Shown here: positions 27,176 through 35,695 of the stretch, one piece after another
Layout: each line of letters opens with the position of its first letter
How positions within the stretch are numbered: position 1 is the first letter of the stretch
The notes under the pieces: generated by a model
What the model was told of the DNA's origin: nothing
Seen by the model: the letters and a program-made list of their open reading frames with translations, nothing else
Databases searched by the model: none
NCBI GenBank assembly: GCA_011087605.1
Contig: JAALLE010000003.1
Span: 22,916 to 86,915 of the forward strand
Origin: Hyphomicrobiales bacterium
GTDB taxonomy: Bacteria > Pseudomonadota > Alphaproteobacteria > Rhizobiales > Rhizobiaceae
DNA length: 64,000 nucleotides
Direction of reading: 5' to 3'
Program-made: the position numbers and the translations under genes

Positions 27176-28096
27176 ATGAGTCTTTCCCTGTTTTTCGAAC
27201 AGATACTCAACGGTCTGCAATTCGGCATTATGCTGTTTGTCATGGCGGCTGGATTGACGCTTGTATTTGGTGTGATGGGGTTGATCAATCTCGCCCATGG
27301 GTCACTCTATATGGTCGGCGCCTTTGCCTGCGCAGCAGTAGCGGCGGCCACCGGTTCGTTTTGGCTGGGTCTGGTTGCCAGTCTTGCTGCTGCTGCGATT
27401 GCCGGCGTGATCGTCGAAATTGTCGTAATTCGGCGATTATACGCTCGCGATCATCTCGATCAGGTGCTGGCAACCTTTGCGCTGATTCTAATTTTTTCAG
27501 AAGCCACGCGATATTTCTTCGGCTCCTTTCCTCTCTATCTCGACACGCCGGATATACTGTCGGGAGCGTTGACATTTCCTGGTGGTTTTCAATATCCCGC
27601 CTACCGGTTGGCGATTATAGTTATCGGGTTCGTCGTGGCCGCCGGACTGTTCTGGTTGATTGGCTCGACCCGTTTGGGAATTCGCATTCGAGCCGGGGAA
27701 AGTGATCGGGAAATGATCACCGCTCTGGGTGTCGATATCGGCAGACTCTATACCGTTGTTTTTGCGCTTGGGGCGGCGCTGGCCGGATTTGCCGGGGCGC
27801 TTGTCGGGGCCATTCAATCGGTGCAGATCGGCATGGGAGAACCGGTATTGATCCTGGCATTTGTGGTCATTGTTATTGGTGGCATCGGATCGATCCCCGG
27901 CGCATTGGTCGCGTCAATTCTCGTTGGACTGACCGACACGCTGGGGCGCACTCTGCTGCCGATTGTGTTTGGCACATTCATGGACAATTCCGCAGCGACA
28001 TCCACCGGTTCAGCGCTGGCGTCGATGCTGATCTACATATTGATGGCGGCAATTTTGGTGTTTCGGCCAACCGGCTTGTTCGGAGCACGGGGATGA
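27176..28096 (+). CDS. branched-chain-type ABC permease (LivH-like)
   Basis: A 306-residue membrane protein with about eight hydrophobic segments and the LivH hallmarks FGVMGLINLAHGSLYMVGA at about residues 31-49, RAGESDREMITALGVD in the cytoplasmic loop, and VVIGGIGSIPGALVAS. It forms half of the translocation channel. GCGAGGTAAG precedes the ATG. It overlaps livM by four bases. Confidence 0.9.
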   Translation: MSLSLFFEQILNGLQFGIMLFVMAAGLTLVFGVMGLINLAHGSLYMVGAFACAAVAAATGSFWLGLVASLAAAAIAGVIVEIVVIRRLYARDHLDQVLATFALILIFSEATRYFFGSFPLYLDTPDILSGALTFPGGFQYPAYRLAIIVIGFVVAAGLFWLIGSTRLGIRIRAGESDREMITALGVDIGRLYTVVFALGAALAGFAGALVGAIQSVQIGMGEPVLILAFVVIVIGGIGSIPGALVASILVGLTDTLGRTLLPIVFGTFMDNSAATSTGSALASMLIYILMAAILVFRPTGLFGARG

Positions 28097-29073
28097 GGCG
28101 CGAGACCTGGATCAGCTTTGGCTTTATGGCCGCAGGCCTGTTTTTGGTGGTGGCGGCGTGGTTCGGGGATGAACCGTTCACCATCACTCTTGCAACGAAG
28201 GTTGTCATATTGTCGCTGGCGGGTGTCGGACTAAATCTGGCTCTGGGTCATGGCGGCCTCGTCTCGCTGGGCCATGCCGCATTTTTCGGTCTGGGAGGCT
28301 ATGCGATGGGAATTCTGGCCAGCCATGCCCAAAGCTTTGAGCCCTTGATGATTGGCGCCTGGGCGCTTGAGGGCACCAAGTCGATGCCGTTGATATGGCT
28401 GGTCGCGATGTTGGTGGCCGCCCTGTTTGCCCTGCCGATCGGGGTATTGAGCCTGCGCACCAGTGGGGTCTATTTCATCATGATCACGCTGGCCTTTGCC
28501 CAGATGATTTATTACTTCGCCATATCCTGGCCGGCCTATGGTGGCGAAGACGGGATGTCGATCTATGTGCGCAATTCGTTTCCCGGTCTTAATACGCTTG
28601 ATCCGATCCAGTTTTTCATTTTGTGCGCGCTGATACTGGCCATATGTCTGGTTTTGGTTGACCGTCTCGTCAAATCGCGCTTCGGCATGGCGCTGGAGGC
28701 CGCCAGGCAAAATCCTCAACGGGTCACCAGTCTCGGCATCGATACATTCAAGCTGCAATTGACGGCGTTTGTAATTTCCGCCGCGATTACCGGGCTGGCG
28801 GGGGCTCTGTATGCAGACCTCAACCGCTTCGTCAGTCCGTCAATGCTTTCCTGGCAGGTGTCCGGTGAGATTATGATTTTCGTCATTCTAGGCGGCGTGG
28901 CGCGATTTGCTGGACCTTTGGCAGGCGCCACCGTTTTCATTGCGTTAGAACATTTTCTCGGCGGGTTGACCGAGTTCTGGCAGATCTGGCTTGGCCTGTT
29001 GCTGCTGGTCGTAATCCTGTTTGCCCGTGGCGGCATCATCGGCGTGTTGGCGGGGGAGCGGCGGCATGGGTGA
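28093..29073 (+). CDS. branched-chain-type ABC permease (LivM-like)
   Basis: The 326-residue protein has many hydrophobic segments and LivM motifs: LNLALGHGGLVSLGHAAFFG near residues 47-66, ARQNPQRVTSLGIDTFKLQL and MIFVILGGVARFAGPLAGA. It is the second channel half. It overlaps livH at its start (ATGA) and the ATPase gene at its end, so translation is coupled. Confidence 0.9.
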   Translation: MRRETWISFGFMAAGLFLVVAAWFGDEPFTITLATKVVILSLAGVGLNLALGHGGLVSLGHAAFFGLGGYAMGILASHAQSFEPLMIGAWALEGTKSMPLIWLVAMLVAALFALPIGVLSLRTSGVYFIMITLAFAQMIYYFAISWPAYGGEDGMSIYVRNSFPGLNTLDPIQFFILCALILAICLVLVDRLVKSRFGMALEAARQNPQRVTSLGIDTFKLQLTAFVISAAITGLAGALYADLNRFVSPSMLSWQVSGEIMIFVILGGVARFAGPLAGATVFIALEHFLGGLTEFWQIWLGLLLLVVILFARGGIIGVLAGERRHG

Positions 29074-29818
29074 AGTCGTACTTTCGCTGGACAGGTTGAG
29101 TAAGCGCTTTGGTGCTTTACTTGCCAACGAGGATGTCAGTCTTGATCTGTGTGAGGGAGAGATCCATGCATTGATTGGCCCCAATGGTGCGGGCAAATCC
29201 ACGTTGGTTAAACAGGTTGCTGGAGAAATTCGCCCCGACGGCGGATCGATAATATTTGATGGACAGCTGATTAATGGCCTCAATACAGCAGCACGAGCAC
29301 GGGCGGGTCTCGGCCGCACGTTTCAGGTTTCATCGCTGATTTCGGAATTTTCGGTTTTGCAAAATGTCATGCTTGCTGTGCAGGGGCAGCAGGGCAATAC
29401 TTTCCAGTTTTTCAGGCGGTTTTCCAGCGACGCAGAACTTGGCAAACTTGCTGGCCAAACCATCGAGGAACTTGATCTGCAAGACCGCGCCGATGTTCCG
29501 GTATCGCAATTGTCTCACGGCGAACGGCGTCAACTGGAAATGGCCTGTGCACTTGCGCTCAAGCCGCGCGCATTGTTGCTGGATGAACCCCTGGCGGGGA
29601 TTGGTCCGGCTGGAAGCCAACACATGACCCAGCTTTTGAAGAAATTGAAACAACAAGTGCCGATACTGTTGATCGAACATGATATGGCCGCCGTTTTCGA
29701 ACTCGCTGATCGTATCTCGGTGATGGTCTATGGGCGCATCATCACCACCGGCACAGCTCATGAGATCAGGAACAATAAACAGGTTCAGGAAGCCTATCTG
29801 GGGCAGGAGGCATCATGA
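29066..29818 (+). CDS. branched-chain-type ABC ATP-binding protein (LivG-like)
   Basis: From ATG 29066 the protein is 250 residues. It has Walker A GPNGAGKST, the LivG-type insert with GLGRTFQVSSLI, signature LSHGERRQLEMA and Walker B LLLDEPLAGIGP. GGGGGAG sits about 8 bases upstream of this start; a longer frame from 29021 would overlap livM needlessly. The signature reads LSHGE instead of LSGGE, a common variant in LivG. It overlaps the following livF by four bases. Confidence 0.9.
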   Translation: MGEVVLSLDRLSKRFGALLANEDVSLDLCEGEIHALIGPNGAGKSTLVKQVAGEIRPDGGSIIFDGQLINGLNTAARARAGLGRTFQVSSLISEFSVLQNVMLAVQGQQGNTFQFFRRFSSDAELGKLAGQTIEELDLQDRADVPVSQLSHGERRQLEMACALALKPRALLLDEPLAGIGPAGSQHMTQLLKKLKQQVPILLIEHDMAAVFELADRISVMVYGRIITTGTAHEIRNNKQVQEAYLGQEAS

Positions 29819-30503
29819 GTGCTCTGTTGCAGGTTAGCGATCTGGCCGCCTTCTATGGTCCATCTCAGGCATTGTTCAATGTGAACTTGAGTGTCACTGA
29901 AGGGCATCTGGTTGCATTGATGGGTCGTAATGGCATGGGCAAGTCCACAACCATTGGTGCGATCTGCCGGATGGTGGCTGCGCGACACGGGCGGATTGAA
30001 TTTGCTGGCCAGAACCTGCTGGCGCTCAAACCTCATCAGGCCATCAGAACCGGTTTGGGGCTTGTGCCAGAGGGCCGCCGATGCTTCCCCAATCTGACGG
30101 TATTTGAAAATTGCATCGCCGCTGCGCAACCCGGCGACTGGCATTTTGACAGCGTTTCCAAACTTTTCCCACGCTTGCACGAACGTCGCAATCAAATGGC
30201 CAATACCCTGTCAGGTGGAGAGCAACAGATGCTCGCCATTGCCCGGCTCTGATGACCAATCCGCGCCTGCTGATCCTGGATGAGGCAACAGAAGGTCTGG
30301 CTCCTGTTGTCCGGCAGGAAATTTGGGCCGCATTGCATAAGCTCAAGCAAACCGGCCTTTCCATACTTCTCGTCGACAAAACGCTCAGCGAACTACTCGA
30401 CATCGCCGATCATTGCGTGATTTTGGAAAAAGGCGAAACCGTCTGGACGGGTATACCAGAAAACCTGTCAGCAGATATAAGCGATCGCTTTCTCGGTGCC
30501 TGA
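29815..30503 (+). pseudogene. branched-chain-type ABC ATP-binding protein (LivF-like), frameshifted
   Basis: The first part (29815-30252) encodes residues through the signature LSGGEQQMLAIARL, with Walker A GRNGMGKST, and then hits TGA at 30250-30252. A second frame starting at the overlapping ATG (30252) continues exactly with MTNPRLLILDEATEGLAP, the Walker B region, to 30503. Inserting one G near 30245 (CCCGGCTCTG to CCCGGGCTCTG) would restore ARALMTNPRLL, so one base is missing. Full length would be about 229 residues, as usual. Either the gene is broken or the base is a sequencing error. The separated halves would not make a normal ATPase. Confidence 0.85.
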
Positions 30504-31553
30504 TTAACTTGTTGGTGGTCTTCCGGTGGTCTTGCCGATGAGCAGGTCGGTTTTCCACAATTCGCAGGCCGGTGGGGCGCCTGGATTGGATATCTGATCC
30601 ATCAACATTTCTCCAACCCGTCGACCGGCATCCTGAATCGACGAGGAAACGCTTGTCATGTAGGGCGCGGAATTGCCGCTGCCATTGGCCTGCAGAAATG
30701 ACAATTTGTCATCGAAGGTTGCCAATGAAATATCCTGTCCCGGCAACAGCCCGCGAACATTGGCGGCCCGCATGCCACCCATGGCCGACAATACGCTGGA
30801 ATAGATGAAGGCAGTTGGCGGATCCGACATGTCGAGTTTGGCGATTGTCATTTCGTAACCGTAGGGCTCGTTCATGTCCTGGCTAGAGATCAAGTCCGGA
30901 TCGATTCCGATGCCGTGATCGCTCAGCGCTGCTTCGTAGCCAAGTCGACGACGATGCGCGAAGTTCATGATTTCCAATCCATTGATCAGCGCAATTCGCC
31001 GATGGCCCTGATCGATAAGGTAATTGGTCAGCTTCTCAATGGCAGAGCGATTGTCAACGTCAAGCCAGGAATAGGAATGTTCTTCACCACCGGCCCGACC
31101 GTGCACCACGAAGGGCATGCCAATGGACTGCAATAATTGAATCCGGGTTTCGTCGACCCTTGGTCCGTGAACCACGACACCGTCGACCCGATTGCGGCTG
31201 ACAAAGTCGCGATAAATGTCTGCTTCCTGATCTTCCTGGGCTGCCCTGATAAGCAGATCATAACCAGCCTTGGCATAGGCATCGCTGGCTCCGGCGAGAA
31301 AGTCTGAGAAATGCGGGTTGATCATGCGATGCTCGGAAACCGGCACGACATGACCGATAATACCGGCCTTGCCGGTGGCCAGACTACTGGCGCTTGGGCT
31401 GGGGTGGTAGTTGAATTTGTCTGCGGCGTCGCGCACTTTTTGGCGAGTTTTTTCACTGACTTCTGGAAATCCATTGAGGGCGCGGCTGACCGTAGTTTGG
31501 GATAGTCCAAGGTGTTCGGACAGTCGCTTTAAGTTGACAGTTTTTTCTCGCAC
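30504..31553 (-). CDS. aglR: LacI-family regulator of the alpha-glucoside operon
   Basis: About 349 residues from GTG 31553. The LacI helix-turn-helix is LKRLSEHLGLSQTTVSRALNG, followed by the hinge YHPSPSASSLATGKAG and a periplasmic-binding-like effector domain. The family member in Sinorhizobium is AglR, repressor of the agl operon. A longer reading to TTG 31613 would place coding over an operator-like palindrome, so the shorter start is preferred, although its ribosome site is weak. The gene is divergent from aglE and its stop abuts the livF stop without spacing. Confidence 0.8.
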   Translation of the reverse strand: MREKTVNLKRLSEHLGLSQTTVSRALNGFPEVSEKTRQKVRDAADKFNYHPSPSASSLATGKAGIIGHVVPVSEHRMINPHFSDFLAGASDAYAKAGYDLLIRAAQEDQEADIYRDFVSRNRVDGVVVHGPRVDETRIQLLQSIGMPFVVHGRAGGEEHSYSWLDVDNRSAIEKLTNYLIDQGHRRIALINGLEIMNFAHRRRLGYEAALSDHGIGIDPDLISSQDMNEPYGYEMTIAKLDMSDPPTAFIYSSVLSAMGGMRAANVRGLLPGQDISLATFDDKLSFLQANGSGNSAPYMTSVSSSIQDAGRRVGEMLMDQISNPGAPPACELWKTDLLIGKTTGRPPTS

Positions 31554-31568
31554 GGCCGTTACACTACC

Positions 31569-31586
31569 ATTCAAACCGCTTTGAAT
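31569..31586. promoter_or_regulatory. LacI-type operator near aglR start
   Basis: ATTCAAACCGCTTTGAAT is an 18-base palindrome with one mismatched pair and a central CG, the form of LacI-family operators. It lies 16 bases upstream of the proposed aglR start, so it would mediate autorepression. Confidence 0.6.
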
Positions 31587-31698
31587 ATTGCCGATAAATA
31601 GTACGTTTATCAAGCCCCCTTGTGAACAATGGTGTCACCGCGGGCTCCAAAACCATTAAGAAGCTTGACACTATGAGGGCGCCATGTGTAAGTGAATT

Positions 31699-31716
31699 AT
31701 CCAAAGCGCTTTGGAT
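31699..31716. promoter_or_regulatory. LacI-type operator upstream of aglE
   Basis: ATCCAAAGCGCTTTGGAT is a perfect 18-base palindrome with the AAAGCGCTTT core of LacI-family operators. It is about 125 bases before aglE and 130 bases from the second site near aglR. AglR is the obvious candidate binder, and the pair could support DNA looping. Confidence 0.75.
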
Positions 31717-31839
31717 TTGAATTTGACTTTCAAACCAGATTCCGCTGTGGTGAGCAGGAGGCAGAGGATGCGTCTCTGTCCAATCGTAATGAATGCAAGG
31801 GTTTGCTGCGCAATAGCGGGCACCTGCTTGGAGGACTTC

Positions 31840-33207
31840 ATGAAGAAAATTATCGCTGCCAGCCTCTTGTCGCTGGCCCTATCCTGTGGCGCCGCGTTTG
31901 CCGACGGCCATGCCAAATTGAAATTCCAGCCTGGCGAAGACAGCCGGTTTAGCTGGGACAGCTACAATGCCTGGGCCAAAAGCGCCCCTGACTTGAAAGG
32001 CCAGACTGTGACCGTGGGCGGACCCTGGTTGCAACCGGAAGACGGCGTGTTTCGCTCGGTAATCGCCTATTTCGCGGCCGCCACCGGTGCGGAAGTTATC
32101 TATACCGGGTCAGACTCATTTGAGCAGCAGATAGTCATCGATGCAGAAGCTGGTTCGGCACCCAATGTGGCCGTGTTCCCGCAACCGGGCCTCGCTGCCG
32201 ATATGGCCTCACGTGGCCTGCTTCATCCGCTGGCGGATGGCATGGGCGACTGGATCAAGTCCAATTATGGTGCTGGTGAATCCTGGGTCGATCTTGGCAC
32301 TTTCAAAGACAAGGCAGGCGAAGATCAGCTTTACGGCTTTTTCTACAACGTGAATGTAAAAAGTCTCGTTTGGTATGTGCCGGAAAACTTCGAAGATGCC
32401 GGTTACGATGTTCCAGAAACGATGGAAGACCTGCGTGCTCTGACGGAGAAGATTGCAGCTGATGGCGAAAAGCCATGGTGCATCGGTCTTGGTTCAGGTG
32501 CCGCGACAGGCTGGCCTGCAACAGACTGGGTTGAAGACATTATGCTGCGCACCCAGACAGCAGAAGTCTATGACCAGTGGACCAAAAACGAGATCCCATT
32601 CAACGACGCCCGGGTTGTGGCGGCAATTGAGGAATTTGGCTGGTTTGCACGCAACGATGCCAACGTGGCCGGTGGTGCAGGCGCTGTGGCAACAACCGAT
32701 TTCCGCGATTCACCCAAGGGTATGTTTGCCTCGCCACCGCAATGCTACATGCATCGTCAGGCGTCCTTCGTGCCGGCCTTTTTCCCCGAAGGTACAGAAT
32801 TCGGCGACGATGTGGATTTCTTCTACTTCCCGTCCTACGCCGGCAAGGATCTCGGCAACCCGGTTCTTGGTGGTGGCACCTTGATGTCGATCACCAAACC
32901 ATCTGACGCAACAAGCGCCTTGATGGAGTTCTTTAAACTGCCATTGGCGCATGAAGTTATGATGGCACAAATCGGATTCCTGACACCGCATAAAAGCGTC
33001 AATGCCGACGCCTATATGAACGATGCGTTGAAAGGGCAGGGCGAGATTCTGGTCAATGCCACGACATTCCGCTTTGACGGCTCGGACCTGATGCCGGGTG
33101 GTGTCGGCGCAGGCACGTTCTGGACCGGCATGGTGGACTTCACTGGCGGAAAAGACGCCAAGGCGGTCGCCGATGAAATCCAGGCCAGTTGGGAAGCGTT
33201 GAAATAA
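31840..33207 (+). CDS. aglE: alpha-glucoside ABC transporter substrate-binding protein
   Basis: From ATG 31840 (GGAGGAC upstream) the product is 455 residues. It has a signal peptide (MKKIIAASLLSLALSCGAAFA, cut before DGH) and a type I extracellular solute-binding domain starting KLKFQPGEDSRFSW. The order aglE-F-G-A-K is that of the Sinorhizobium alpha-glucoside system, which takes up sucrose, maltose, trehalose and related sugars. The frame extends upstream to 31711, but that part overlaps the operator and lacks signal character. Confidence 0.9.
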   Translation: MKKIIAASLLSLALSCGAAFADGHAKLKFQPGEDSRFSWDSYNAWAKSAPDLKGQTVTVGGPWLQPEDGVFRSVIAYFAAATGAEVIYTGSDSFEQQIVIDAEAGSAPNVAVFPQPGLAADMASRGLLHPLADGMGDWIKSNYGAGESWVDLGTFKDKAGEDQLYGFFYNVNVKSLVWYVPENFEDAGYDVPETMEDLRALTEKIAADGEKPWCIGLGSGAATGWPATDWVEDIMLRTQTAEVYDQWTKNEIPFNDARVVAAIEEFGWFARNDANVAGGAGAVATTDFRDSPKGMFASPPQCYMHRQASFVPAFFPEGTEFGDDVDFFYFPSYAGKDLGNPVLGGGTLMSITKPSDATSALMEFFKLPLAHEVMMAQIGFLTPHKSVNADAYMNDALKGQGEILVNATTFRFDGSDLMPGGVGAGTFWTGMVDFTGGKDAKAVADEIQASWEALK

Positions 33208-33294
33208 ACGCACCGTTTGGACTGTAGCGAAATTGTGCCCGGGCCTGATTGCCCGGTCACATAATCCAGATCTTGCATCCGTCGGGAGGACGTT

Positions 33295-34530
33295 ATGAAC
33301 CCAGCTCTTCAAGGCCTAATCACGATCCTGGTCGGGGTTGGCGGCTGCATTGGATATTTTTATTTTTCAAACCAGATTCTCGACAAGGTGATCTTCCCGG
33401 CAAAGGGTGAAAATATCGGGAGGAACATCAATCGCGCCAATCAGGTGCGGCCATGGTTGTTTCTTTTTCCGGCAATTTTCGCGCTCGGTCTGTATCTTGG
33501 CTATCCGGTCTTTGAAACTTTACGTCTGTCGCTGACGGATCGCGCTCAGGATGGTGCTTTTGTTGGCTTGTCGAATTATCAGCAGATGATGAGTGAGCCA
33601 AAATTCTGGGAAGCCATTCGCAACAACATGCTTTGGCTGATCGTGGTTCCGGCGGCGTCGACAGCATTTGGTTTGCTGACCGCACAGCTTACCGATCGGT
33701 TGTTTTGGGGAAATATCGCCAAATCCCTGATTTTTATGCCGATGGCAATTTCCTTTGTCGGCGCCTCGGTCATCTTCAAGCTGATCTATGATGCGCGGCC
33801 AGCTGAATCGGCTCAAATCGGCGTGCTCAATGCTGTCTGGATGGGTTTTGACGGCGGCTCTGCATCGGTTTTTGTGCTGCAACTTCTGCCTACCGTCATT
33901 CTCCTGGGATTTATTGCTCTGGTGGCCTATGCGGCTTACTCGATCACACGACCGCTATTTTCCGGACGCGGTGGTGTTGCAGTGTTTGCAACCATCCTGC
34001 GAGGGATTGCCGTAATTGGTGCTGTGTGGTTGATCTGGCGGGCGCTTAACTCGTTGCCTGCCATCTGGACGACCGAGATTAAATATGGCGAGCCGCAGCA
34101 ATGGCTGACTCTGCCATTCTGGAACAATTTCTTTTTGATGGTGGTTCTGATCTGGATCCAGACCGGATTTGCCATGGTAATCCTGTCGGCTGCCCTGCGC
34201 GGTATTCCAGAAGAAACCGTCGAAGCCGCCGTCATTGATGGCGCCAATCCGTTTCAGATATTCTTCAAGATCAAAGTGCCTCAGATCATGGGGACAATTC
34301 TGGTTGTTTGGACGACGATTACGATCACCGTGTTGAAAGTCTTCGACATCGTGTTCGCAATGACCAACGGGCAATGGGAGACCCAGGTTCTGGCCAATTA
34401 CATGTACGACAAATTGTTCAGAGCCGGTGACTGGGGCGTCGGTTCGGCGTCCGCCATGGTCATCATGTTGCTGGTCACGCCAATTCTGGTCTGGAACATT
34501 CACAATGCCCGCAAGGAGATGCGCTCATGA
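33295..34530 (+). CDS. aglF: alpha-glucoside ABC transporter permease
   Basis: A 411-residue inner-membrane protein. It has an N-terminal membrane segment with an extra loop, then the MalF-type domain with YQQMMSEPKFWEAIRNN and the EAA docking loop VEAAVIDGANPFQIFFKIKVP near residues 305-325. GGGAGGACG precedes the ATG. The length over 400 residues and the extra membrane segments in the middle (about 200-250) agree with AglF. It pairs with AglG. Confidence 0.9.
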   Translation: MNPALQGLITILVGVGGCIGYFYFSNQILDKVIFPAKGENIGRNINRANQVRPWLFLFPAIFALGLYLGYPVFETLRLSLTDRAQDGAFVGLSNYQQMMSEPKFWEAIRNNMLWLIVVPAASTAFGLLTAQLTDRLFWGNIAKSLIFMPMAISFVGASVIFKLIYDARPAESAQIGVLNAVWMGFDGGSASVFVLQLLPTVILLGFIALVAYAAYSITRPLFSGRGGVAVFATILRGIAVIGAVWLIWRALNSLPAIWTTEIKYGEPQQWLTLPFWNNFFLMVVLIWIQTGFAMVILSAALRGIPEETVEAAVIDGANPFQIFFKIKVPQIMGTILVVWTTITITVLKVFDIVFAMTNGQWETQVLANYMYDKLFRAGDWGVGSASAMVIMLLVTPILVWNIHNARKEMRS

Positions 34531-35690
34531 CCGGTTCCTCTGGCACAAAGGCGGCCCTGACATGGGCAGTAAATGTCTCGGTGATTTTACTGGTGCTGTT
34601 ATGGCTTTTTCCAACGGTTGGGCTGTTCGTTTCATCGTTTCGCACCGCTGACCAGATCACGGCGTCTGGCTGGTGGGCATCGCTGACATCATCTCAGCAA
34701 ATCGTTCAACTGCGAGCCGGTGGGCGCGATGCAGCGACCGAAAAAGACGGTATTTTCATCGTTGAAGGCAATCTTCTAACAGACGGCGCCGACGCGCCGG
34801 GACCCGTCGAAATAACTGCTTTTGGCGTTTCCTCACGAGCGGTTGATGCATACAAAATTGGCGATACGGCGGAGTTTGGCAAAGGAAAAACCTTCACGCT
34901 TAAGGCCGACGGTACGTATCGATATACAAGTGCAGATCGTCCAAGACGGCGCGGGCAGAGGGTATTTGTGACCGCCGTTTTACCACCTGAATTTACCTCT
35001 GAAAACTATGGCACCATTTTGTTCAGCGGCTCCGGGCAAGACAATATGGCAAAGGCGTTTTTCAACACGCTCACCGTAACCATACCAGCCACCATCATTC
35101 CCATACTAATTGCCGCTTTTGCCGCCTATGCCCTTGCCTGGATGGAGTTTCCAGGTCGGGCGCTGCTGATCGCGGCGGTGGTCGGGCTTCTGGTCGTTCC
35201 GTTGCAATTGGCTCTGATCCCACTGTTGCAGCTGCACAATAATATCGGAGTTGGCAAAGGCTATCTGGGGGTGTGGCTCGCTCATACGGGATTTGGGCTT
35301 CCGCTCGCCATCTATCTGCTGCGCAATTATATGGTCGGGCTTCCGCGCGATATTATCGAAAACGCCCGGGTTGATGGTGCAACCGATTTTCAGATTTTCA
35401 CCAAAATCATCCTGCCGCTTTCGTTCCCGGCGCTTGCCTCTTTTGCAATTTTTCAGTTCCTGTGGACATGGAACGACCTGCTTGTCGCGAAAGTCTTCCT
35501 GATTGATTCAACAGGCCAGACCACCGTCATGACAAACCAGATTGTTGAATTGCTTGGTACCCGTGGCGGCAATTGGGAAATTCTGGCAACCGCTGCCTTT
35601 ATATCGATTGCAGTTCCGTTGGCGGTATTTTTCATCCTGCAACGTTATCTTGTTCGAGGCCTGTTGGCCGGTTCCGTCAAAGGCGGATAA
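34527..35690 (+). CDS. aglG: alpha-glucoside ABC transporter permease
   Basis: A 387-residue permease overlapping aglF by four bases. The first membrane segment (about residues 12-33) is followed by a polar region of about 135 residues (about 40-175), probably periplasmic and carrying FGKGKTFTLKADGTYRYT. The MalG-type core follows, with the EAA-type loop ENARVDGATDFQIFTKIILP. The large insertion after the first membrane segment is known in AglG-type permeases and is not a fusion error. It completes the channel with AglF. Confidence 0.9.
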   Translation: MTGSSGTKAALTWAVNVSVILLVLLWLFPTVGLFVSSFRTADQITASGWWASLTSSQQIVQLRAGGRDAATEKDGIFIVEGNLLTDGADAPGPVEITAFGVSSRAVDAYKIGDTAEFGKGKTFTLKADGTYRYTSADRPRRRGQRVFVTAVLPPEFTSENYGTILFSGSGQDNMAKAFFNTLTVTIPATIIPILIAAFAAYALAWMEFPGRALLIAAVVGLLVVPLQLALIPLLQLHNNIGVGKGYLGVWLAHTGFGLPLAIYLLRNYMVGLPRDIIENARVDGATDFQIFTKIILPLSFPALASFAIFQFLWTWNDLLVAKVFLIDSTGQTTVMTNQIVELLGTRGGNWEILATAAFISIAVPLAVFFILQRYLVRGLLAGSVKGG

Positions 35691-35695
35691 CTCAC

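Noticed and set aside
34646..35050. Possible gene fusion or insertion in aglG
   Set aside because: A large polar insertion after the first membrane segment is a normal feature of AglG-type permeases.
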